A DNA stretch of 64,000 nucleotides from Streptomyces hoynatensis (GTDB lineage: Bacteria; Actinomycetota; Actinomycetes; Streptomycetales; Streptomycetaceae). Of the stretch, positions 53,788 through 61,827 are shown one piece after another (the first letter of the stretch is position 1; the number at the start of each line of letters is the position of its first letter). The translations under genes and the position numbers were made by a program. The notes below the pieces were generated by a model. The model was given only the letters and a program-made list of their open reading frames with translations, made no database searches and was not told the origin of the DNA. The stretch covers positions 124,001 to 188,000 of the forward strand of contig NZ_RBAL01000011.1 in assembly GCF_003626535.1 (NCBI RefSeq), given 5' to 3'.

Positions 53788-54453
53788 CTACTCTGCGGCC
53801 CGCCCCGGCCGCCCCTCCGGCAGGCCCGCCCCCTCCAGGCAACCGAGCCCGTCCGCGATGGCCCGCGACGCGGAGTTGAGCACGGACATCGCCTTGTCGG
53901 GGTCCAGCTCGGCCGGCGCAATCAGCCCGGCGCGCACGAGTCTCCCCTGCTCCGCTCCCGCGACCTCGCACGGGAAGTACACGAACGCGCCACTCGTCAG
54001 GGCGTACGCGTACTCCCCGGCCGAGTACGTGAGCACGCCGGGCGAATCGTCGATGATGTGCGCATCGTCCGCGACCCAGCCGAAGACGATTCGGGCGAAC
54101 TCTTCGTAGGCACCCGTCGTGATTTCGCAGAATCGCTCTTCGGGGGAATCCGACTCTCGCAGTCTCTCGACGTACTCCGCGAGGTCGACCGCGCTGTCGC
54201 CACCCTCTCCAAAACGGTCCACACCCGCCATGGCCTCCAAGTCGCGGCTGGCCGGGCCGGTGATGCTGCCGGAACAGACGCTCGCTGCATCGAAAGCCAG
54301 GTCGGACATGGAGGGTGAAGGCGTGGCGCCGACCTCGGGATCGTCCGACGAGCATGCCGTGCCGGCAACCAGAAGGGAAAAACACAGGCAAAACATCTGC
54401 AAGCCCGCGGAAGCGCGTCTTCCAGGCGTACGCCCGCAAACCACGCATTGCAT
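53788..54453 (-). CDS. Putative lipoprotein, second cassette, copy 2
   Basis: 221 residues from ATG 54453, with GAAGG about nine bases upstream; an ATG at 54474 is an alternative. Lipobox AGTAC with Cys34. The mature region is acidic: ASVCSGSITGPASRDLEAM, then GEYAYALTSGAFVYFPCEVAG. The last 35 residues (from DPDKAMSVLNSASRAIADGL) are the same as in the neighbouring lipoprotein, encoded by a 107-bp identical block. A surface-anchored role is predicted; no named family is assigned. GC content in its middle part is lower than in the flanks. Confidence 0.78.
   Translation of the reverse strand: MQCVVCGRTPGRRASAGLQMFCLCFSLLVAGTACSSDDPEVGATPSPSMSDLAFDAASVCSGSITGPASRDLEAMAGVDRFGEGGDSAVDLAEYVERLRESDSPEERFCEITTGAYEEFARIVFGWVADDAHIIDDSPGVLTYSAGEYAYALTSGAFVYFPCEVAGAEQGRLVRAGLIAPAELDPDKAMSVLNSASRAIADGLGCLEGAGLPEGRPGRAAE
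53798..53904 (-). repeat. 107-bp exact direct repeat, copy 1
   Basis: The DNA from 53798 to 53904 is identical base for base to 54626-54732. It codes for the C-terminal residues of both lipoproteins. Exact identity here against divergent upstream sequence is the mark of a recent gene-conversion event or a recent partial duplication. Confidence 0.9.
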
Positions 54454-54615
54454 TCCATTTCCTTCCCCGCGCATAAGCCCTCTCCAAGGCCGTTTCCCAT
54501 CGACTGACGCCCTCTCACGGGCCCTTGAGGACCCAGCAACCGGGCATGGGTGGCCGTCATCTCGCCGATGAGCTTCGTGCTCGTGTGGAAAACTTCGTCG
54601 GCCGTGGCCCGGCCC

Positions 54616-55263
54616 TCACTCCGGCGCCCGCCCCGGCCGCCCCTCCGGCAGGCCCGCCCCCTCCAGGCAACCGAGCCCGTCCGCGATGGCCCGCGACGCG
54701 GAGTTGAGCACGGACATCGCCTTGTCGGGGTCTTCGAGGCCATACGGCATCCCGAGCCGGGCCCGGAGCAGCCCCGGCGCGGTCCTGTCGGGGATGTCGC
54801 AGGGAAAGTAGATGAGAGCGCCCCTGTCCAGCGCATAGGCGTAGGAACCCGACGAGTAGACAAGGACGTCCTGGGCGGCGTCGTCAAAGTCTCCGTCCCG
54901 CTCGTCCCATCCGAATGCGAGCCTCATGAATGGGGAAGCGGTGTCCATGCCGATCGTGCAGTACTCCTGCTCGCGCGAGTTCGTGCTCCTCAACCTCACC
55001 AGGTACTGCGCAAGGTCAACGCTCGCGTTGCCCTCTCCGTCCATTTCTCCGAACCGGTCCCTCTCGGCCAGCGCGTCAAGGTCGCCCGCAGCAGCGCCGG
55101 ACAGGACACCATCGCACACCTCGGAGGCGGCCAGCGGAAATTCAGCGCCCGAAGACTCGTCCCCCTCGTCGCCGTCGTCCGACGAACAGGCGCCAAGAAG
55201 CAGAGCCGCCAGTGCGGCCGATGCCATCGTCTTGAGGCGCAAGAAGCGCGCACCATTGCGCAT
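54616..55263 (-). CDS. Putative lipoprotein, second cassette, copy 1
   Basis: 215 residues from ATG 55263; ATG 55275 is an equally possible start. Lipobox LLGAC with Cys26 follows a strongly hydrophobic stretch. The mature part contains ASEVCDGVLSGAAAGDLDAL, TASPFMRLAFGWDERDGDF and SYAYALDRGALIYFPCDI, resembling the other lipoprotein of this cassette. It has the shared 107-bp block at its end. The frame continues upstream without a stop through remnants of a WXG-like gene (see 55386-55538), showing decay of the preceding gene. Confidence 0.78.
   Translation of the reverse strand: MRNGARFLRLKTMASAALAALLLGACSSDDGDEGDESSGAEFPLAASEVCDGVLSGAAAGDLDALAERDRFGEMDGEGNASVDLAQYLVRLRSTNSREQEYCTIGMDTASPFMRLAFGWDERDGDFDDAAQDVLVYSSGSYAYALDRGALIYFPCDIPDRTAPGLLRARLGMPYGLEDPDKAMSVLNSASRAIADGLGCLEGAGLPEGRPGRAPE
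54626..54732 (-). repeat. 107-bp exact direct repeat, copy 2
   Basis: Second copy of the block at 53798-53904, 828 bases away, in the same orientation and the same reading frame of the lipoprotein C-terminus. Confidence 0.9.
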
Positions 55264-55385
55264 CGCGGTATCCATGCAGCGAATTCCAGTCCCCCCAGGG
55301 ACGTACGCCCCCTCCAACGTGCTTTCTGCCCGGTCAACCACCTCATCGCCCACTCTGGCATCCGCGCCTTCCAGGTAGGCATCCA

Positions 55386-55538
55386 TCAGACTCGTGATTT
55401 GGAGGTCTCCCGTGTTGAACAAGTCGTCGGCGCTTGCTCCCTGAGCCTGCGGACCTGGGTGTCCCAGTCCTCGGCGGCCAGGTCGAGGTGGCCGAGCTGT
55501 GCCTCGTAGACGTCGGTGAAACGCAGCGCCCGGCTCAT
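55386..55538 (-). pseudogene. N-terminal remnant of a WXG-like large protein
   Basis: ATG 55538 opens a 50-codon frame: the segment LDLAAEDWDTQVRRLREQA parallels the N-terminus LEAAVEDWARVRNDLAALADQA of the 707-aa protein at 13437-15560, and the gene holds the same place, between a small helical protein and two lipoproteins. The frame then shifts and stops at 55386, and the remaining about 650 codons are missing. It is a truncated relic rather than a full gene. Confidence 0.65.
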
Positions 55539-55548
55539 CCGGCCTCCC

Positions 55549-55986
55549 TCACAGCGCCGTGATGTGCGGGTTGTGTGCGACGGGCGGTGCGGCTTGGCGC
55601 AGGGCGGCGGCCGTCTCCTGCTCGCCGGCGGCGTGCGCCCTGGTGGTGTCGCGCCGGTGGGCGGCGATGCGGCGGCAGGCGTCGCGCAGGGACTCGGTCT
55701 GGGAGCGCCAGCGGTCGGTGAGCTCCACCAGGGCGCTGCCCGTGTCGAAGCCCGGGGTGCGCAGCAGCACGCCGGCGACGCGGGTCTGGGTCTCGGCGGC
55801 GCGGCCGTGCTGGTCGAGGAGGCCGGCCAGCGAGCCGGCCTCGCGCTCGATGCGGCCCAGCTCCTCCTCGTGGATCTCCAGGTCGGCCCCGTCGCCCGGC
55901 GCGGGGGCGCTGTCGAGCCGGGTGCGCGCCGCCTGTTCGCGGGCCCGCGCCTGGATCTGGGCCCATTCCTCGTCGAACGTCGCCAT
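55549..55986 (-). CDS. Small helical WXG100-like accessory protein, second cassette
   Basis: 145 residues from ATG 55986. All-helical, no signal peptide; GFDTGSALVELTDRWRSQTE parallels GFGSGGALREAMARFGEKAR in the protein at 15594-16019. An acidic stretch at about 30-45 and a helical pair up to 130 fit an ESX-like hairpin, although no exact WXG motif is seen. Ten bases separate it from the remnant of the large gene, as in an operon. Whether it still has a function without its partner is unknown. Confidence 0.72.
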   Translation of the reverse strand: MATFDEEWAQIQARAREQAARTRLDSAPAPGDGADLEIHEEELGRIEREAGSLAGLLDQHGRAAETQTRVAGVLLRTPGFDTGSALVELTDRWRSQTESLRDACRRIAAHRRDTTRAHAAGEQETAAALRQAAPPVAHNPHITAL

Positions 55987-56287
55987 GTCCCTTTGTCCCT
56001 TCCCCCCTTGCGACGCGGGCGCCCTCCGTGAGCGCGCGTGCCTCATCGTAACCGGACGGTCCGTCAGGACTTCTGGGGAGCCTGCCGCCTGGGCGGGCGG
56101 GTGGGAGGGGCGTGCGGGGGGCGCGAGGGGCGGGGCGTGGGGTGACGGCGGAGCGCCCGAATGCCCCGTGGGCGGGGCCGCAGCGGCAGCCCCTTGACGA
56201 ATCACGAAACATTGCCGGAACATCTGTAAACGATTCCAGCTGCTGGAAACGTTTACAAGACACGGATATCAAGGACAGAAGAGGGCA
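55987..56287. promoter_or_regulatory. Divergent region before the LacI operon
   Basis: 301 bases between divergent genes. The right end holds the 33-bp palindrome at 56225-56257. The rest is GC-rich without a gene; no -35/-10 for the small helical gene could be fixed. Confidence 0.5.
56225..56257 (+). promoter_or_regulatory. 33-bp near-perfect palindrome, dual LacI-type operator
   Basis: Arms tgtaaacgattccagc and gctggaaacgtttaca flank one base and differ at one position when folded. Each arm itself contains a LacI-family site (GTAAACGATTCC and GGAAACGTTTAC). It ends 30 bases before the regulator's start codon, which suggests autoregulation and control of the downstream import and hydrolase genes. 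Confidence 0.9.
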
Positions 56288-57349
56288 ATGGGGATGCCGA
56301 ACGGTGGGCAACCGACCATCGTGTCGATAGCGCGGCGCGCGGGCGTCTCCATCGCGTCCGTCTCCCGGGTGCTCAACGGCCAGGGGGCGCGCCGGGACAC
56401 CACGGAGCGGGTCAGGCGGGCCGCCGCCGAGCTGGGCTACGTGCCCAACGCCGTGGCCCGCTCGCTGAAGGGGGGCAGGACGAGGCAGCTGACCTTCGCC
56501 ATGCCCGACATCGGCAACCCGGTGTACGTCGCGATGGTCAGGGCCATCCAGTCCGTCGCCAAGGCGGCCGGCTACCGGCTGCTGCTGCACTCGACGGACG
56601 CGGTGGCCGAGGACGAGCTCGCCGTGCTGCGCAGCCTGGGCGACCGGACCAGCGACGGCCTGATCCTGTGCCCGATCCGCATCACGCCCGAGCACATCGA
56701 GGCGCTGGGCGCCGCGGCGGGCCCCGTGGTGGTGATCGGCTCGCTGCCCCCGGGAGTGCCGGTGGACAGCGTCCGCGCCGACTCGGTCGCGGGGGCGGCG
56801 ATGGCCGTGCGGCACCTGTACGCGACGGGCCGGCGCAGGATCGCCTTCATCAACGGCCCCTCCGACACCGTCCCCGGCAGCAGCCGCGACGCGGGCTACC
56901 GCAAGGCGCTCGCGCACTGCGGGCTCCCGCAGGAGCCGGGCCTGGTCGTGCACACCGACTTCGGCATCGAGTCGGGCGCCGCGGCGGCCGAGCGGCTGCT
57001 GGCCGGGCCGGCCGAGCCGCCCGACGCCTTCTTCTGCGCCAACGACCAGCTCGCGCTCGGCGCCGCCCACGCGGTGCTCGCCAGGGGCCTGCGCATACCC
57101 GAGGACCTCGCGGTCGCGGGGATGGACGACAGCGCCCTGGCCCGGGCCGGCTGGCCGCCGCTGACCAGCGTCGACCTCGGCTCCTCCGAGCGCGGGCGGC
57201 GCGCCGCCGAGCTGTTGCTCGACCGTCTGAGACGCCCGGGGGACGGCGGCGCCGTCGTCTCGCCGGCCACCACCACCGTCCCTCCCCGCCTCGTCGTGCG
57301 CGGCTCGACCGCACCGGCGACCGACCAGAAGACCGCGAGGTACGCATGA
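56288..57349 (+). CDS. LacI-family regulator
   Basis: 353 residues from ATG 56288. The HTH with hinge (TIVSIARRAGVSIASVSRVLNGQG...RSLKGG) is followed by the periplasmic-binding-protein-like effector domain with FAMPDIGNPVYVAMVRAI and FFCANDQLALGAAHAVLARG. It heads the operon with the two permeases starting four bases before its stop, and has its palindromic operator just upstream. It is most likely a repressor relieved by the imported substrate or its breakdown product. Confidence 0.94.
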   Translation: MGMPNGGQPTIVSIARRAGVSIASVSRVLNGQGARRDTTERVRRAAAELGYVPNAVARSLKGGRTRQLTFAMPDIGNPVYVAMVRAIQSVAKAAGYRLLLHSTDAVAEDELAVLRSLGDRTSDGLILCPIRITPEHIEALGAAAGPVVVIGSLPPGVPVDSVRADSVAGAAMAVRHLYATGRRRIAFINGPSDTVPGSSRDAGYRKALAHCGLPQEPGLVVHTDFGIESGAAAAERLLAGPAEPPDAFFCANDQLALGAAHAVLARGLRIPEDLAVAGMDDSALARAGWPPLTSVDLGSSERGRRAAELLLDRLRRPGDGGAVVSPATTTVPPRLVVRGSTAPATDQKTARYA

Positions 57350-58305
57350 GTCTGACCGCCCCCCGGGCCGAGGAAGCCCCGGGCAGCCGTGGCGTTCCGC
57401 CCCCGAGGACCACGCGCCAGCGCAAGCGCGCGCTCGGCCTCGACCAGGGCGCCTGGTTCCTGCTGCTGCCCGCCCTCATCCCGATCCTGGTGCTGAGCGT
57501 CGGGCCGCTGCTCTACGGGATGTCGCTGGCGTTCACCGACTCGCAGGCGGGCCGCACCTCGCCCACCGAGTTCGTGGGCCTGGCCAACCTGAGCGACCTG
57601 CGGCTCGACTCGCTGTTCTGGGAGTCCTTCCGGATCGGCCTGGTGTGGGCGTTCTTCGTCACGGCCCTGCAGTTCCTGCTGTCCATGGGCCTGGCGCTGC
57701 TGCTGAACCAGAATCTGCGCTTCCGGTGGCTGGCGAGGACGCTGGCGATCATTCCCTGGGCGATGCCCGAGGTGGTCGTGGGCGTCATGTGGCGCCTCGT
57801 GTACCACCAGGACGCCGGCATCCTCAACAAGACTCTCACCCAGCTGCACCTGATCGACCACCACGTGGACTGGCTGACCGACCTGTCCCTGGCGCTGCCC
57901 GCGGTGATCGTGGTCGGCGTCTGGGCGGGGATGCCGCAGACGACGGTGGTGCTCCTGGCCGGGCTGCAGAACGTGCCGCACGAGCTGCGGGAGGCCGCGC
58001 AGATCGACGGGGCCGGGGTGTGGCGGCGGTTCGCCACCGTGACCTGGCCCGCGCTGCGGCCGGTGGTCATGGCCATCACCGCCCTGAACTTCATATGGAA
58101 CTTCAATTCCTTCGGCCTGGTGTACGTCCTCACCCAGGGCGGCCCCGGCGGCAAGACCCGGCTGCCGAGCCTCTTCGCCTACGAGGAGGCGTTCAAGTAC
58201 GGGCAGTTCGGCTACGCGGCGGCGATGGGCCTGGTGATGGTCGCGGTCGTCGCGGTGCTGCTCGCCCTGTTCCTGCGCAGGACCCTGAGGGAGGATGCCC
58301 AGTGA
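57346..58305 (+). CDS. ABC importer permease, MalF-like
   Basis: 319 residues from ATG 57346 (overlap with lacI-type stop). Six hydrophobic segments follow a basic cytoplasmic leader of 35 residues. The EAA loop reads ELREAAQIDGAGVWRRF. It pairs with the following gene product to form a CUT1-type pore. No ATPase is encoded in this operon, so it probably shares MsiK, as is usual in Streptomyces. Confidence 0.93.
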   Translation: MSLTAPRAEEAPGSRGVPPPRTTRQRKRALGLDQGAWFLLLPALIPILVLSVGPLLYGMSLAFTDSQAGRTSPTEFVGLANLSDLRLDSLFWESFRIGLVWAFFVTALQFLLSMGLALLLNQNLRFRWLARTLAIIPWAMPEVVVGVMWRLVYHQDAGILNKTLTQLHLIDHHVDWLTDLSLALPAVIVVGVWAGMPQTTVVLLAGLQNVPHELREAAQIDGAGVWRRFATVTWPALRPVVMAITALNFIWNFNSFGLVYVLTQGGPGGKTRLPSLFAYEEAFKYGQFGYAAAMGLVMVAVVAVLLALFLRRTLREDAQ

Positions 58306-59183
58306 GTGCCGTGAAGCCCGCCCCCAGGGCCGTGACCCCCTCGCGGCGGCGTGCCGCCCGCGCGGCCGGCCGCACCGGCCAGTACCTGGCCCTCGCCGCC
58401 TACCTGATCTTCCTCGGCTTCCCGCTGCTGTGGCTGGTCTCGGTGTCCTTCAAGTCGCCGCAGGAGCTCGGCTCGATCGACCCGACCTGGCTGCCGCGGC
58501 ATCCGAGCCTGGACAACTACCGCAAGGCGTTCGACACCCAGCCGCTGCTGCGCGCGGCCCTCAACAGCCTGCTGGTCGCCGGCTGCGCCTCGGTGATCGC
58601 GGTGGCGATAGCCGTGCCGGCCGCCTACGTGATGGTGCGCTACCGCACCCGGGTCAGCCAGGCGGGGACGGTGTGGATTCTGATCAGCCAGATGTTCCCC
58701 TTCGTGCTGATCGTCATCCCGCTGTTCCTGGTGCTGAAGAACCTCCACCTGATCAACTCGCTGACCGGGCTGATCGTCGTCTACGTGGTGTGGAACCTGC
58801 CCTTCTCGCTGTGGATGCTCCAGGGCTACGTCAAGGCGGTGCCCAGGTCGCTCGAGGAGGCCGCCGCGGTGGACGGCGCCGGCCGGCTGCGCGTCCTGAC
58901 CGGCGTCGTGCTGCCGCTGCTGACGCCCGGCCTGGTGGCGACGCTGATGTTCTCCTTCGTCACCGCCTGGAACGAGTTCTTTTTCGCCCTGGTCCTGCTC
59001 AAGACCCCGGAGAAGCAGACGATGTCCGTGATCCTCACCCACTTCACCGGCGCCGAGGGCGCCGTGGACCTGGGCCCCCTGGCCGCGGCGGCCGTGTGCG
59101 CCACCCTGCCCACCCTGCTGTTCTTCGCGCTGCTCCAGCGGCGGCTCGTGGGCGGCATGCTCGCCGGGGCGGTGAAGGGCTGA
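58302..59183 (+). CDS. ABC importer permease, MalG-like
   Basis: 293 residues from GTG 58302 (GTGA overlap). Six membrane segments; EAA loop SLEEAAAVDGAGRLRVL. The C-terminal LLQRRLVGGMLAGAVKG is the classic MalG ending. It forms the second half of the importer together with 57346-58305. Confidence 0.93.
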   Translation: MSAVKPAPRAVTPSRRRAARAAGRTGQYLALAAYLIFLGFPLLWLVSVSFKSPQELGSIDPTWLPRHPSLDNYRKAFDTQPLLRAALNSLLVAGCASVIAVAIAVPAAYVMVRYRTRVSQAGTVWILISQMFPFVLIVIPLFLVLKNLHLINSLTGLIVVYVVWNLPFSLWMLQGYVKAVPRSLEEAAAVDGAGRLRVLTGVVLPLLTPGLVATLMFSFVTAWNEFFFALVLLKTPEKQTMSVILTHFTGAEGAVDLGPLAAAAVCATLPTLLFFALLQRRLVGGMLAGAVKG

Positions 59184-60508
59184 TGCGCGCCGGATTCCCC
59201 CGCGGGCCGCGCCGGGCCCTGGCCCTGGCCGCCGCCCTGCTGTGCCTGGGCCCGCTGGCCGGCTGCGGCTCCGGCAGCGACGACGGCGTCGTCCACCTGG
59301 ACTACCTGAGCCTGGCCTGGCAGCAGGAGTCCGTCGAGGCGAACAAGGCGCTGGTCGAGGAGTGGAACGAGACCCACCCCGACGTGCAGGTCCGCTACGT
59401 GCAGGGCTCCTGGGACGACGTGCACGACCAGCTGCTGACCTCGTTCATGGGCGGCGAGGCGCCCGACATCATCCACGACGACGCCTCCGACCTGACCGAC
59501 TTCGCCAATGGCGGCTACCTCGCCGACCTCACCGGCTACCTGCCCGGCGGGCTGCGCTCCGACATCCCGCAGGAGTCCTGGGACACCACGACCTACGACG
59601 GCGGCATCTACGGCGTGCCCTTCCTCGTCGAGCCGCGCGTGCTCATCGCCAACACCCGGCTGCTCCAGGAGTCGGGCGTGCGCATCCCCACCACGGAACA
59701 CCCCTGGACCTGGGAGGAGTTCGAGGAGGTGAGCCGCACCCTGACCCGGGACACGGACGGGGACGGGGAGCGGGACACCTACGGCGTCGCCTGGTCCATG
59801 AAGGAGCCGGTCACCCAGTCGGTCAACCTCTCGCTCTCCACCGGCGGGCGGCTCTTCTACCGGGAGGGCGACGAGGACGTCATCCGCTACGGGGCGGCCG
59901 ACGCGAGCGTCGCGGAGCTCATCAACCGGCAGGTGAACGTGGACCACACGGCGCCGGACAGCAGCCTGGGCATGTCGGGCTCCGACACCCTGCCCGGCTT
60001 CTTCGCCGGCCGCTACGCGCTGCTGCCGCTGAACTTCTCCTACCGGCAGCAGGTGCAGCAGCAGGCCCCCGACGGCTTCGAGTGGAGCGTGCTGCCGATG
60101 CCGACCGGGGGCGGGGAGTACGGGCTGGCGCAGGGCGTCGCCCCGCAGACCCTCTCGGTGGCCGAGGACAGCGACCACAAGCAGGCCGCCGTCGACTTCA
60201 TCGCCTTCCTCACCCGCGCCGACCACGTCGTGGACCTGGCGCGCGGCGACTGGATGCTGCCCACCAGCACCACGGCCCTGGCGGACCCCGCGCTGAACAC
60301 CGGCGAGTACGGCTGGCGCACCGGGGTGGAGATAGCCGCCCAGCTGCGCCCCTCCCCCGTCCTCGGGGTGCGCGGCTACCCGGAGTGGAAGGACAAGGTC
60401 GCCACGCCCGCCTTCCAGGAGTACTACGCAGGGGAGTTCGGCGTCGACGAGTTGCGCGACCGGCTCGCCGGGGACGGAAACCGGATCCTCGACAGATACC
60501 AGCGCTGA
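59183..60508 (+). CDS. ABC importer, extracellular substrate-binding lipoprotein
   Basis: 441 residues from ATG 59183 (one base shared with the permease stop). Lipobox LAGC with Cys28. The SBP family 1 fold shows GGEAPDIIHDDASDLTDFA and YGVPFLVEPRVLIANTRLL. Asp-rich stretch TRDTDGDGERDTYG in the middle resembles a calcium-binding loop. It would bring a sugar or nucleoside-like ligand to the permeases. The following three genes encode ADP-ribosylglycohydrolase-family enzymes, indicating an N- or O-ribosyl or similar glycosidic substrate. Confidence 0.92.
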   Translation: MRAGFPRGPRRALALAAALLCLGPLAGCGSGSDDGVVHLDYLSLAWQQESVEANKALVEEWNETHPDVQVRYVQGSWDDVHDQLLTSFMGGEAPDIIHDDASDLTDFANGGYLADLTGYLPGGLRSDIPQESWDTTTYDGGIYGVPFLVEPRVLIANTRLLQESGVRIPTTEHPWTWEEFEEVSRTLTRDTDGDGERDTYGVAWSMKEPVTQSVNLSLSTGGRLFYREGDEDVIRYGAADASVAELINRQVNVDHTAPDSSLGMSGSDTLPGFFAGRYALLPLNFSYRQQVQQQAPDGFEWSVLPMPTGGGEYGLAQGVAPQTLSVAEDSDHKQAAVDFIAFLTRADHVVDLARGDWMLPTSTTALADPALNTGEYGWRTGVEIAAQLRPSPVLGVRGYPEWKDKVATPAFQEYYAGEFGVDELRDRLAGDGNRILDRYQR

Positions 60509-60577
60509 GGCGGGCCCCGTCCCGCGGCGGCCCCAGGAAACCCCCACCAGCTCACAGATGGGCACGGAAAGAGCAGC

Positions 60578-61696
60578 ATGAGTGTCAGCCTCCCCTCCGG
60601 CACCGGCCAGGCGCCCGCCCGGCGCGACGCGGAAGGCCCCGACCGTCCGCGCCGGCTCAGCACGGTGCCGCACCGCCCGCCGCCGGCGCCGATCGTCCCC
60701 CGGGACCGCGCCCGCGGCGCGATGCTCGGCCTCGCCGTGGGCGACGCGCTCGGCGCCCCGGCGGAGAACATGAAGCCCTCGCAGATCAGGGAGCGCTGGG
60801 GCCGCATCGTCGGCTTCGTCTCCGAGGACCCGGCGGGCACCGACGACACGGAGTACGCGCTGTTCTCGGCGCTGCTGCTGGCCGAGCACGGCTCGGGTCT
60901 CACCGTCGCCCACGTCGAGTCGGCCTGGCACGAGTGGATCGCCGACCGGGACGAGGGCCCGTTCCGCGGGGCGGGGTTCAGCGAGCGCGGCACGCTGGAG
61001 AACCTCCGCCGCGGGCTGGCCGCGCCGATCTCGGCGCAGCACCGGCACGCCTGGAGCGACGGGCTGGCGATGCGGGCGGCGCCCTTCGGGGTGTACGCCG
61101 CGGGCCGGCCGGCCGAGGCGGCGCGCCTGGTGTCCATCGACGGCACGGTCTCGCACGACGGCGAGGGCATCTACGGCGGGCGCGCGGTGGCCGCGGGGGT
61201 GGCGGCGGCGATGGTCGGGCACAACCCCGACGCGGTGGTGCAGGCCGCGCTGTCCGTGGTGCCCGAGGACTCCTGGACGGCGCGTTCGCTGCACCGGGCG
61301 GTGGCCGCGGCCCGGCGGGCGCGGCGCGACCCGCAGGCCACCCAGCTGTCCATCGAACGGGCCGTCAGGTCGGCGACCGTCATCGGCGGCTACCCGTGGA
61401 CCGACCTGGCGCCTGAGGCGGTGGGCCTGGCGTTCGGGGCGTTCACGGCCGTGCGCGGGGAGTTCGCCGAGGCCGTGCCGATGGCGGTGAACATGGGCCG
61501 GGACGCCGACACCACGGCCGCGGTGGCGGGGGCGCTGTCCGGCGCGCTGCGCGGCGAGGGCGCCATCCCCGCCGACTGGGCGAAGGCCATCGGCCCGGCG
61601 CGGGGAAGTTGCCTGCCCTCGATGGCGGGGTGGCATGTGCTGGACGTGGCCGACCGGCTGGTGGCCGCCGCGCGTCACGAGGAGGCGGTCCCGTGA
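60578..61696 (+). CDS. ADP-ribosylglycohydrolase family protein, copy 1
   Basis: 372 residues from ATG 60578. The N-terminal motif MLGLAVGDALGAP leads to the metal-binding TDDTE (Asp89, Asp90, Thr91) and the C-terminal GRDADT at about residues 308-312 with AAVAGALSGAL, so the dimagnesium site is complete. DraG/ARH-type enzymes cut ADP-ribose bonds or, in many bacterial relatives, other ribosyl or glycosyl linkages. As part of an importer operon, hydrolysis of an imported ribosylated compound is inferred. Its stop overlaps a GTG that could start a longer copy 2. Confidence 0.92.
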   Translation: MSVSLPSGTGQAPARRDAEGPDRPRRLSTVPHRPPPAPIVPRDRARGAMLGLAVGDALGAPAENMKPSQIRERWGRIVGFVSEDPAGTDDTEYALFSALLLAEHGSGLTVAHVESAWHEWIADRDEGPFRGAGFSERGTLENLRRGLAAPISAQHRHAWSDGLAMRAAPFGVYAAGRPAEAARLVSIDGTVSHDGEGIYGGRAVAAGVAAAMVGHNPDAVVQAALSVVPEDSWTARSLHRAVAAARRARRDPQATQLSIERAVRSATVIGGYPWTDLAPEAVGLAFGAFTAVRGEFAEAVPMAVNMGRDADTTAAVAGALSGALRGEGAIPADWAKAIGPARGSCLPSMAGWHVLDVADRLVAAARHEEAVP

Positions 61697-61827
61697 GGGC
61701 GCACGGGGCGGACGCGGGTTCCGCGGCCGGGCGGGCCGCGCGGCCCGCCGCGCCCCCCGCATCCGCCGCCCCCGACTGCCCCGCGGCGCGCCCGCGCCGC
61801 CTGACCGCGTACCGAAGGACCCGCACC

